From positions 215,514-279,513 of the forward strand of contig JADHSM010000002.1 in the NCBI GenBank assembly GCA_016776905.1: 64,000 nt of DNA. The letters run 5' to 3'. This DNA comes from Planctomycetota bacterium (GTDB taxonomy: Bacteria > Planctomycetota > UBA8108 > UBA1146). Below the pieces are notes generated by a model that saw nothing but the letters and a program-made list of their open reading frames with translations, was not told where the DNA came from and made no database searches. Numbering within the stretch: position 1 is the first letter of the stretch; every line of letters starts with the position of its first letter. Below, piece by piece: positions 8,598 through 15,711 of this stretch. Position numbers and translations under genes: made by a program.

Positions 8598-9563
8598 TCA
8601 ACTTGTGAGAAGAGGAACGACTTTAATTTCACCCGAGTGAATATTCGAACTTTCTCTTCGATCTTCAGATACTGATTCCTTAAGTGTCTGCCCAAGAAGC
8701 TTAAGTGTCTGCCCGAGAAGATCGCTATCTTCCTGAGCAAACTTACGTTGAGCTGACAGTATCACGAAGCCAGAGCCACTCCCGGTCATGAGCCACCGAC
8801 CGGCAAAATGTACTTCCAGTAAATCTGCAATGATTCGGATCCGAGGATCAACAATCTTCGCAGCTTCCAGAAGCCTATTATGTAATTGATGCTTCCAAGA
8901 CTCGGAGTCCTTGAAGATCAACTGGTTGAAATTGCGGCAATTTGTGGCGTAAGTCAAGGGACCGGTCAAACCGGAGTACACATCTGCGGTCCCCAAACCA
9001 AAGTCGGGTTTCCAAATACAGGCGTACATTTCAGTATTTCCGAAGAGTGGCTGTGATACCGGCTCGATAAGCTCTCCCCGGCCTCTGACGACAGCAGGCC
9101 CTTGCCCTAGGAAAAAAGGGATATCGGAACCCAATAAGCGAGCATCCATTAGAACTCCGGCCCATCCCCGAGGATCAGGAGTCCACTCATGCAGGCAAGC
9201 GAGAGTTGCAGCGGCATTGCTGCTCCCCCCACCCAAGCCGGCTTCTGCCGGGATCGATTTCTTCAATACGATGTGCACAGGATCGATGTCACGACTCCTT
9301 CGTGCCTGGTGCAATGCCTTCATGACAAGGTTGCTACTATCTTCCGGAGCGGCTCCACCCTGTACTTTTAAGTCATCTCTCGTTTTTGAAAACTGAAAGG
9401 AGAGGTGGTCGTACCAGCCGACCGGCTGCATCAGGGAAACGATTTCATGAAATCCATCATCTCGCTTACCGAGAACTTCCAGCCAGAGATTAATTTTTGC
9501 CGGAGTTAAAACAGAAATTCCAAGTTCGTCTCGTGACTCTACTTGAAGAAGTGAAGCCATCAT
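8598..9563 (-). CDS. ispE: 4-diphosphocytidyl-2-C-methyl-D-erythritol kinase (IspE)
   Basis: A GHMP kinase that phosphorylates CDP-methylerythritol in the MEP pathway of isoprenoid synthesis. PAKINLWLEVLGKRDDGFHE lies near the N-terminus, and the ATP-binding GHMP motif PAEAGLGGGSSNAAAT near residue 95. A Gly-rich C-terminal motif, TGSGSGFVI, is also present. The 321-residue length is slightly above the usual 280-310, partly because of a duplicated LLGQTLK segment near the C-terminus caused by a 21-base tandem repeat, and partly because of a variable tail. The start overlaps the panC stop (ATGA), so translation is likely coupled. It lies in the pssA/psd-folK-panC-ispE run. Confidence 0.93.
   Translation of the reverse strand: MMASLLQVESRDELGISVLTPAKINLWLEVLGKRDDGFHEIVSLMQPVGWYDHLSFQFSKTRDDLKVQGGAAPEDSSNLVMKALHQARRSRDIDPVHIVLKKSIPAEAGLGGGSSNAAATLACLHEWTPDPRGWAGVLMDARLLGSDIPFFLGQGPAVVRGRGELIEPVSQPLFGNTEMYACIWKPDFGLGTADVYSGLTGPLTYATNCRNFNQLIFKDSESWKHQLHNRLLEAAKIVDPRIRIIADLLEVHFAGRWLMTGSGSGFVILSAQRKFAQEDSDLLGQTLKLLGQTLKESVSEDRRESSNIHSGEIKVVPLLTS
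8679..8720. repeat. 21-base tandem duplication inside ispE
   Basis: Two adjacent 21-base units, 8679-8699 and 8700-8720, differ at one base (cccaagaag versus cccgagaag). The unit length is a multiple of three, so the duplication is in frame and yields LLGQTLK twice in the C-terminal region of IspE. Confidence 0.95.
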
Positions 9564-10438
9564 CGAGGGTGTACCAAAGCCATATTATCAATCAGTCTGA
9601 CCTCGCCCACCCGAGCGGCGAGGCATGTCACAGCATCTGGGCTTTCTGACAAATCTTGAAGGGGCTGCAATGAAGATCGATCCAATATTTCCAGATACTC
9701 CAGAGAGACTTCCGCCGGCAACAGACTTCGAGCGTCTTTCAATAACTTCTCGACATTCATCTCTCCTGCGGCATGACTTGAAACTATTTGGCCGAGAACT
9801 GCGGAGAGACTGAGAGCCGTCACCCTCTCTTCGTCTGAAAGACGAACATTCCGGCTCGACATCGCTAATCCATCCGGCTCTCGAACAAGAGGACAACTTA
9901 CGATTTTTAGCGGCAAGTTCAAATCTTGAGTCATTCGTTCGATAATCGTGACTTGCTGAAGGTCTTTCTCTCCAAAGTAGGCATGAGTCGGTTGAAAAAT
10001 ATTGAACAACTTCAATACGACAATACACACTCCACCGAAATGGTGAGGTCTCGAAAGGCCACAAAGACGCTCCGACAACTCCGGAACAAAAACTTCTGTA
10101 GAAAAGCCCGGGGGATACAAAAGCTCCGCTTGACCCAGCCAGACGAGATCGACACCGGCCTCACGAGCCTTCTCGAGGTCTTTTTTGAGAGTGCGGGGGT
10201 ATTCAGACAGATCTTCACCAGGAGCGAACTGTGTGGGATTCACGAATATCGTCAAGGCCACCTGATCGCATTCTTCTCTCGCAGCTCGAACAAGAGACAG
10301 GTGCCCTTCGTGTAAAGCCCCCATGGTGGGAACGAGGGCCAGACTCTCCCCTGCGGGAAGTTGCCCCCTCCAGGTCCGAACGGCTTCAATCAAGGAAGGC
10401 GGATTCGACCCACTCTGATCATGACCGAGAATTATCAT
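9560..10438 (-). CDS. panC: pantothenate synthetase (PanC)
   Basis: Joins pantoate and beta-alanine using ATP, through a pantoyl-adenylate, in coenzyme A synthesis. Family motifs are present in order: VPTMGALHEGH near residue 36, FVNPTQF, HHFGGVCIVV, YFGEKDLQQ and the KMSKS-like SSRNVRLS. The 292-residue length fits the family. The start is set at ATG 10436-10438, which overlaps the folK stop (ATGA) and has GGAAGGG upstream. A longer in-frame extension of 21 residues would overlap folK and adds nothing conserved. The 3' end overlaps ispE by four bases. Confidence 0.95.
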   Translation of the reverse strand: MIILGHDQSGSNPPSLIEAVRTWRGQLPAGESLALVPTMGALHEGHLSLVRAAREECDQVALTIFVNPTQFAPGEDLSEYPRTLKKDLEKAREAGVDLVWLGQAELLYPPGFSTEVFVPELSERLCGLSRPHHFGGVCIVVLKLFNIFQPTHAYFGEKDLQQVTIIERMTQDLNLPLKIVSCPLVREPDGLAMSSRNVRLSDEERVTALSLSAVLGQIVSSHAAGEMNVEKLLKDARSLLPAEVSLEYLEILDRSSLQPLQDLSESPDAVTCLAARVGEVRLIDNMALVHPR

Positions 10439-10914
10439 CCCGGAGACCCTTCCAAAGAAGACGGCAATGCATTGAGCAGTTCCTGAACTGTTTTTCCCCA
10501 AACAGGAATATTGAAATCAGGTTCGAGATCAGCCCAGGGACCCAATACAAAACGACGTTCTGACAATCGGGGATGAGGAATTTTTAGAAACTCATCCTCC
10601 ATGTGAAACTCACCGAAGGTCAAGATATCGATATCGATAGTTCTCGGTCCCCAAAGTTCATTTCGCTCTCGCCCCATTCCCAGCTCAATCTCTAAACAAA
10701 TTTCGAGAGCTTTCTGGGGAGTGCGCGAACTGTAACCCTTGACCACTTGGTTGAAATACTTTCCCTGTGGAGGGCCCACCGGTTCGGTTTCATGAATCGG
10801 GGAACTGATCATCTGAGACAATAAGCGAGATGAGATCTGCTCTCTGGCACTTTCTAAATGAGCGCCTCTATCTCCTAGGTTCGAACCCAGCGCCAGTCGG
10901 ACCGGGTACTCCAT
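10435..10914 (-). CDS. folK: 2-amino-4-hydroxy-6-hydroxymethyldihydropteridine pyrophosphokinase (FolK)
   Basis: Transfers pyrophosphate from ATP to the pterin alcohol in folate synthesis. LALGSNLGDR opens the domain, RTIDIDILTFG carries the magnesium-binding aspartates, and IPHPRLSERRFVLGP follows, all as in HPPK. The length of 159 residues is typical. The start chosen is ATG 10912-10914, just after the pssA stop (TGATG) with GGAGG upstream; a GTG one codon earlier sits too close to that site. The gene is followed by panC with a four-base overlap, giving a compact cofactor segment. Confidence 0.94.
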   Translation of the reverse strand: MEYPVRLALGSNLGDRGAHLESAREQISSRLLSQMISSPIHETEPVGPPQGKYFNQVVKGYSSRTPQKALEICLEIELGMGRERNELWGPRTIDIDILTFGEFHMEDEFLKIPHPRLSERRFVLGPWADLEPDFNIPVWGKTVQELLNALPSSLEGSPG

Positions 10915-11846
10915 CACTCCTCCACACCATCATTTTCGAGACCCTCAGACGTCGAGGTGTCTCCTGTGACAGGAGGATTCGAAACAGAACGACGAAATGG
11001 TTTCGTCACAAACGCAAGGAATGGGGATATTCCGTATATAGAGAATCCCAGCAAGATCATCGGTTCAGCGAAAAAGACGAGCAGGGTAATGCCGAACACA
11101 AAACTGGTGAAGCGGTCGAATTGCATTCCTCTGCTGAGAAGAACTGTACCCATGTGAATGTATCGAATTCGTTGAGACACCATGAGGTATCCCAAGACAA
11201 AACAGGTCACAGGAAGATAAGAAACTATATTCAGATTGACGATTTCAACCCAATCAGGGGAAGTCGAATTCAATAGTTTGAGGTCCCAGGATTCCCACCG
11301 ACGAAGCCAGAAGAAACAAATGACCAATCCGGCAACGATACCAGCAGCCCCCGGAGTAGGAAGACCCACAAATGCGTCACTGTCCTCCTGATGATCGCTG
11401 TCTGCCTTGATGGAATTGAAACGAGCGAGGCGGAGAAGAGCGCCCAAAAAATATGCCAACGAGAAGAGCCACATCAATCGCCCTATCGGCGTCACGATGT
11501 TGTCCGCATCCGAATGGTGGAACATGGCGAGCGCAAGCCCAGCAGGAGCCAAGCCGAACGAGACCAAATCCGCAAGGGAATCGAGTTGAGCCCCAAGGGT
11601 CGTTCCCCCACCCGTCACTCGCGCTACTTTGCCATCAAAGACGTCGAAGAGCATGCCTATGAGAATAAACCAAGCGGCCTTCTCTAGTCTTTCGAGAGGA
11701 TCTGAGACCCCTCCCTCAAGACTTCCGGCAATCAACGTCAATGCAATGAAGCCGCAAACTGCATTGCAGAGCGTGATGGTATTAGGAATGAAGGCGATTC
11801 TTCTGGAAGCCTCACTTGGTCCAGTCACCCAGCACCGTCTTTCCAC
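10914..11846 (-). CDS. pssA: CDP-diacylglycerol-serine O-phosphatidyltransferase (PssA)
   Basis: Makes phosphatidylserine from CDP-diacylglycerol and serine in the inner membrane. The CDP-alcohol phosphotransferase motif DG-x2-AR-x8-G-x3-D-x3-D is complete in DGKVARVTGGGTTLGAQLDS followed by LAD. The protein has about seven or eight hydrophobic segments and a charged C-terminal tail with TGDTSTSEG. The start given is GTG 11846, which overlaps psd by 35 bases. An in-frame GTG at 11828 also exists, so the first residues are uncertain. Together with the upstream psd gene it accounts for phosphatidylethanolamine synthesis. Confidence 0.92.
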   Translation of the reverse strand: MERRCWVTGPSEASRRIAFIPNTITLCNAVCGFIALTLIAGSLEGGVSDPLERLEKAAWFILIGMLFDVFDGKVARVTGGGTTLGAQLDSLADLVSFGLAPAGLALAMFHHSDADNIVTPIGRLMWLFSLAYFLGALLRLARFNSIKADSDHQEDSDAFVGLPTPGAAGIVAGLVICFFWLRRWESWDLKLLNSTSPDWVEIVNLNIVSYLPVTCFVLGYLMVSQRIRYIHMGTVLLSRGMQFDRFTSFVFGITLLVFFAEPMILLGFSIYGISPFLAFVTKPFRRSVSNPPVTGDTSTSEGLENDGVEE

Positions 11847-12528
11847 CTTGTACCTTGTCGCCCACTTTCACTGTGGACTTGAAAGGAATTCCATCTCTCG
11901 AAGGAATAATGATTTCTGTCTGAGAACCAAATCGAATCATACCGAAATCGAATCCCCTCTTCACTTCATCCCCTACCTTGAGGGGACAAACAATTCTTCT
12001 TGCGATCAGTCCAGCAATTTGGCGAACGAGGATGGGAACACCATCCGAGCTCATGAGCCCGATCTCTTGTCTTTCGTTTACTTCTCTAGCCTCTGCACCC
12101 ACAGCACTACGGAATTCGCCCTCGACGTAGCGCAGATGTTCAATGACTCCATCGACGGGGATCCGATTCACATGAACATTGAAGACTGACAGGAAAATGT
12201 GAATTCGTAACGCAGGTCCATCGACGTACGATTCATCATCGACAAGGTCGACACCTATCACCTTGCCATCAGCAGGAGAAATCGGTTGATCTCCCGCAGG
12301 TGCCATACGACGAGGATTTCTGAAAAAGTTGAGAGCGAAGAGCCAAAGAGCTCCGCAGAAGATCCAGCCGCCGAGTCGAAGCGTCTCGCTGAGCCCTTCC
12401 AGCAAGATCAAGGAAAGGGATCCGGCCGCACAAAACAGCGATATCCAAGCAATCACGGGTGTCCCGTGACGTGTCAGTCGGTCCCCCAACAATCCTTTGC
12501 TCTGCACTTCCTGAGTCTCTGTCTTCAT
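11812..12528 (-). CDS. psd: phosphatidylserine decarboxylase proenzyme (Psd)
   Basis: Converts phosphatidylserine to phosphatidylethanolamine with a pyruvoyl cofactor made by self-cleavage. This is the short PSD-A type, 238 residues. It has two hydrophobic segments in residues 25-68, then FFRNPRR, SPADGKVIG, FLSVFNVHVNRIP, NERQEIG and QIAGLIARRIV. The cleavage site Gly-Ser lies in MIRFGSQTE. ATG at 12526-12528 has GGAG eight bases upstream. It is the first gene of a long minus-strand run and is divergent from enolase, so its promoter should lie between 12529 and 12664. Confidence 0.95.
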   Translation of the reverse strand: MKTETQEVQSKGLLGDRLTRHGTPVIAWISLFCAAGSLSLILLEGLSETLRLGGWIFCGALWLFALNFFRNPRRMAPAGDQPISPADGKVIGVDLVDDESYVDGPALRIHIFLSVFNVHVNRIPVDGVIEHLRYVEGEFRSAVGAEAREVNERQEIGLMSSDGVPILVRQIAGLIARRIVCPLKVGDEVKRGFDFGMIRFGSQTEIIIPSRDGIPFKSTVKVGDKVQGGKTVLGDWTK

Positions 12529-12555
12529 CCACTCAACTCCTGACTGCCCGATCGG

Positions 12556-12585
12556 TTGACATGTGGGGTCCTGGACACAGACAAT
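12556..12585 (+). promoter_or_regulatory. possible promoter of enolase
   Basis: TTGACA at 12556-12561 is followed, after 18 bases, by GACAAT at 12580-12585, a fair match to a housekeeping sigma-factor promoter about 80 bases before the enolase start. This is a single visual match in the psd/eno divergent region and has no other support. Confidence 0.3.
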
Positions 12586-12664
12586 CCACAGACCACATCG
12601 TGAGGCATCGATCTGGCTGAGGCAACTATCCCTGTAGATTCAGGGACAAAGGAACCTCCAGACA

Positions 12665-13954
12665 ATGAAGAAACGGAATTTCAAAATGAGCACCATTTCA
12701 CAATTGCAGGGCCGCATGGTCCTCGACAGTCGAGGATTCCCCACAGTCGAAGCAGAGTGCATTCTCTCAGATGGTAGCCGGGGATCGGCTCTCGTTCCCT
12801 CAGGGGCCTCCACAGGGGAAGCGGAGGCTCTAGAACTCCGTGACGGTGGCTCAGAGTGGGGTGGCAAAGGTGTCGAAAAAGCCCTGTCCCACATCAATGG
12901 AGAGATTTCGAATCTGCTGCAGGGCCATGAGGCGAGAGACCAAGAGTCTATCGATCGAGTTCTCTGCGAAGGAGATGGAACAGAAAACAAGGAACGTTGG
13001 GGAGCCAACTCTATATTGGCAGCTTCGATGTCGGTTTGCCGAGCAGCAGCCGCCAGTTGCCAATTACCCCTCTATCGATATATCGGAGGCCCTTCTTCGG
13101 TCAGATTGCCGATCCCGCTGATGAATGTGATCAATGGCGGCGCCCATGCGGACAACTCGGTCGACGTTCAGGAATTCATGCTGGCCCCAACAGGCTTCAA
13201 TGATTTCAGGTCCGCACTGAGAGCCGGAGTAGAGGTCTATCACGTTCTGAAGAAAAGGCTCAAGGCCGCTGGCCTGGTCACTGCTGTCGGCGACGAAGGT
13301 GGCTTTGCTCCCGATTTCGAAAGCGATATCAAAGTTCTTGAAGAACTATCCCACGCGATTCACGAGACGGGCTACACCCTCGGTCATGACGGCCAGTTCA
13401 CCTTCGCCCTGGACGTGGCCGCCAGCGAACTGCATCAGGCGGGACATTACCATCTCGATTCCTCCGGTGAAAAATTATCCTCGGGCGAAATGGTGCAACA
13501 CTGGGTCGATCTTGCGGAGAAATTCCCCTTCACGAGCATTGAAGACGGATTGGACGAGGAAGATTGGGAAGGCTGGAGTCAATTGACTCGGGAACTCCCA
13601 GCGGTACGCATGGTCGGAGATGACCTCTTCGCAACCAACCCCACTCGTATCCAGCGTGGGATCGAAGTCGGAGCAGGCAACGCTCTATTGGTCAAACTGA
13701 ACCAGATCGGAACCGTCTCTGAAACTCTTCAGGCGATAAAGATTGCCTCGGAAGCCGGATTCAGAATCGTCATTTCGCACCGGTCCGGAGAGACTGAAGA
13801 CGATTTCATCGCAGATCTAGCAGTCGCCACAGGATCAGGCTGGATCAAAACAGGAGCTCCATGCCGATCAGAGAGAAATGCCAAGTACAATCGTCTTCTG
13901 CGCATCGAGGAGGATCTGGGAGAGTCTGCGATTCTGGGACCCTTGCAGTTTTAG
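12665..13954 (+). CDS. eno: enolase
   Basis: Interconverts 2-phosphoglycerate and phosphoenolpyruvate in glycolysis. Motifs are complete: [58 protein letters not shown], the catalytic lysine in [27 protein letters not shown] and [17 protein letters not shown]. The usual N-terminal RGNPTVE reads RGFPTVE here. The frame from ATG 12665 gives 429 residues, and a second ATG at 12686 (MSTISQLQG) matches the common N-terminus. AAAGGAA lies about ten bases before the first, so the choice is open. A possible FtsB-like gene follows. Confidence 0.95.
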   Translation: MKKRNFKMSTISQLQGRMVLDSRGFPTVEAECILSDGSRGSALVPSGASTGEAEALELRDGGSEWGGKGVEKALSHINGEISNLLQGHEARDQESIDRVLCEGDGTENKERWGANSILAASMSVCRAAAASCQLPLYRYIGGPSSVRLPIPLMNVINGGAHADNSVDVQEFMLAPTGFNDFRSALRAGVEVYHVLKKRLKAAGLVTAVGDEGGFAPDFESDIKVLEELSHAIHETGYTLGHDGQFTFALDVAASELHQAGHYHLDSSGEKLSSGEMVQHWVDLAEKFPFTSIEDGLDEEDWEGWSQLTRELPAVRMVGDDLFATNPTRIQRGIEVGAGNALLVKLNQIGTVSETLQAIKIASEAGFRIVISHRSGETEDDFIADLAVATGSGWIKTGAPCRSERNAKYNRLLRIEEDLGESAILGPLQF

Positions 13955-14023
13955 GGCGTTCCTGATCTACTGCGTCTAACAGATCTGCCCACTGTTGGCC
14001 GCCCCGATTGGAGACTGGACCCG

Positions 14024-14380
14024 TTGTCCTCTGATTCCACTGTTGCAGCAAAAATCTTGAGCTTCTCAAGACGCCTCTGTGAATTTAATTCAGCCCAGTT
14101 TGGGGCCATCCTATTGGGTTCCTCTTTGCTTTTTTTCACCCAAATTCTTGCCCCTGCCATCGAGGGACGAGACGCTTTGGATGAAACACTGGCGTCGACG
14201 CAACAACAGGTCGAGATCCGCAAAAAAGAACTCGCCGATGGCAAGAACTTATCCAATGCTTTGAAGTTTGATGAGTTTATTCAGTGGATTCAGTATCGGA
14301 AAAACGCCCAGCATAGAGACCTCAAAGAATTCAGGCTGGATCTGTTCCTCGAATCCCCTCAGCAGGGCATCGATTCCTAA
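14024..14380 (+). CDS. small membrane coiled-coil protein, possibly FtsB/DivIC-like
   Basis: A 118-residue protein with a cytoplasmic N-terminus of about 26 residues, one membrane segment (FGAILLGSSLLFFTQIL), a coiled-coil stretch to about residue 80 and a short basic/acidic C-terminus. This single-pass, coiled-coil layout, together with the LKFDEFIQWIQYRKN segment, recalls the divisome proteins FtsB and DivIC. An eno-ftsB order is also known from gammaproteobacteria. Sequence similarity is weak, so the assignment rests on layout and neighbourhood. The start is TTG 14024 with GGAG ten bases upstream. It probably shares the enolase transcript. Confidence 0.5.
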   Translation: MSSDSTVAAKILSFSRRLCEFNSAQFGAILLGSSLLFFTQILAPAIEGRDALDETLASTQQQVEIRKKELADGKNLSNALKFDEFIQWIQYRKNAQHRDLKEFRLDLFLESPQQGIDS

Positions 14381-14486
14381 ACTTTGACAGAATTCCTGTC
14401 CCTGAAATCATGACATTATTGCGGAGCTCACAGCATCCCGATTACTACATAATTGTGGAGAGAGCCGTCATTCAGAAGAGTCGGGT

Positions 14487-14511
14487 TACGAGCAGGCAAT
14501 GCCTGCTCGTA
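14487..14511. repeat. perfect inverted repeat downstream of convergent genes
   Basis: TACGAGCAGGC at 14487-14497 and its exact complement at 14501-14511 flank a three-base loop. It lies between the end of the FtsB-like gene (+) and the end of the LysM gene (-), 18 bases past the latter's stop. Neither strand has a T-run after it, so an intrinsic terminator is possible but not typical. Confidence 0.75.
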
Positions 14512-14529
14512 GGGATGGCCCCTTAGTGA

Positions 14530-15411
14530 TCAGGGAAGTCTGATTTCCATTCCCACCTTGAGAACATCTAAGTTCACATTCGGATTTGCTAATTTGATTT
14601 CTGCATGACGCAGGCCGTTACCGAGTTTCTGCTCTGCAATTCGCCATAGACTATCACCGTCTTGTATGACATAGGTCGAGGTCCCGGCGGAGAATGAACT
14701 CTTTGGTTTTTCTATCACCGCAACAGCTGCATCTCCAGCAACAGGAATACGCAGGACCTTTCCCTTTTGAAGAACGGTGCTCTCCGTCAACCCAGAATTC
14801 GCAGCGATAATCTTGCGATAGTACTTTCCATCACCAAGGTATCGCTCGGCGATTCTCCAAAGGCTGTCACCGGACTGAACCTTAATCTGACGGAACTCTG
14901 TGCGGTTCACTTTTTTCTTTGGGGGCGCAGGCTTTGGTTGGCGAACTGCTGGCTTTTGAACACCCGACTGGACCAGGGCGGAATTACTCTTTGAAGTTCC
15001 TCTCAGAACTCCAGAAGTTTTTGCAAGGCCGACCTCAGAAGGGTTCGCTGTCCCTGAACTGATTTGCCCTTGGCCTGATCTTTGAGTCCGAGTGGGGCCC
15101 GCTGCTTGTGAAGTGTTATTACTTCCACTTCTTGTACTTGCGGTCGAAGTCCCACCTTGACGCACAGGACGATTCAATCTTGTTCCTGCTGTACTCGTTC
15201 CCGCTGCAGTGATCGGCCTTGTGACAGTCTTCTTGGATGCGACTTGAGATGTCCCCGATGTGGAGTTCGCAATTCCAGCTCGCCCGGTCACTTGCTCTTT
15301 AGCGGTGGGACCACTCTGAAGTTCACTGTCGATAAGATTCACGATCACCACAACGACGAGAATCAGTATGATGATAAATCCGATTTTTGTACCAGTGCCC
15401 ATGGAGTTCAT
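14530..15411 (-). CDS. membrane-anchored protein with two LysM domains
   Basis: A 293-residue protein. After a short start, residues 9-26 (KIGFIIILILVVVVIVNL) form a single membrane anchor. A Ser/Thr/Gly-rich, low-complexity linker runs to about residue 170. Two LysM domains follow: IKVQSGDSLWRIAERYLGDG and YVIQDGDSLWRIAEQKLGNG, each ending in an RIP or RLP segment. LysM binds peptidoglycan or chitin-like glycans, so this protein probably tethers the membrane to the cell wall. ATG has AGGGGG six bases upstream. There is no enzymatic domain. A second LysM protein, a lipoprotein, is encoded at 24157-24987. Confidence 0.88.
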   Translation of the reverse strand: MNSMGTGTKIGFIIILILVVVVIVNLIDSELQSGPTAKEQVTGRAGIANSTSGTSQVASKKTVTRPITAAGTSTAGTRLNRPVRQGGTSTASTRSGSNNTSQAAGPTRTQRSGQGQISSGTANPSEVGLAKTSGVLRGTSKSNSALVQSGVQKPAVRQPKPAPPKKKVNRTEFRQIKVQSGDSLWRIAERYLGDGKYYRKIIAANSGLTESTVLQKGKVLRIPVAGDAAVAVIEKPKSSFSAGTSTYVIQDGDSLWRIAEQKLGNGLRHAEIKLANPNVNLDVLKVGMEIRLP

Positions 15412-15635
15412 GGTGTGCCCCCTGTTTCAACGAGTCCTTATGATTGAGTCCGGACAGGTCCCCCGACCTGATCAAAGATTCCCGGATTGTGTGACTCGCT
15501 TCCAACAAAACTTCCCGGAAAGGAGAGTATTTGTCGTTGCCGTTTCGAAGAGGGTAACCCGATATATATCGTGAATCCACGACTCACACCGGATTCTGAC
15601 CCGATATCCTTCCCGGTCCGCCAGATCGCCGGCAA

Positions 15636-15674
15636 CAAAAAAACCCGTCGACTTCCTGAGAAGTGGACGGGTTT
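15636..15674 (-). terminator. intrinsic terminator of the yajC-secDF operon
   Basis: On the minus strand AAACCCGTC and GACGGGTTT form the base of a hairpin with further pairing inside, followed by a run of seven T. It lies 38 bases past the secDF stop codon. Confidence 0.85.
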
Positions 15675-15711
15675 CTCCAAAATGCTCAAACTAAGACAAT
15701 AACGCCTATAT

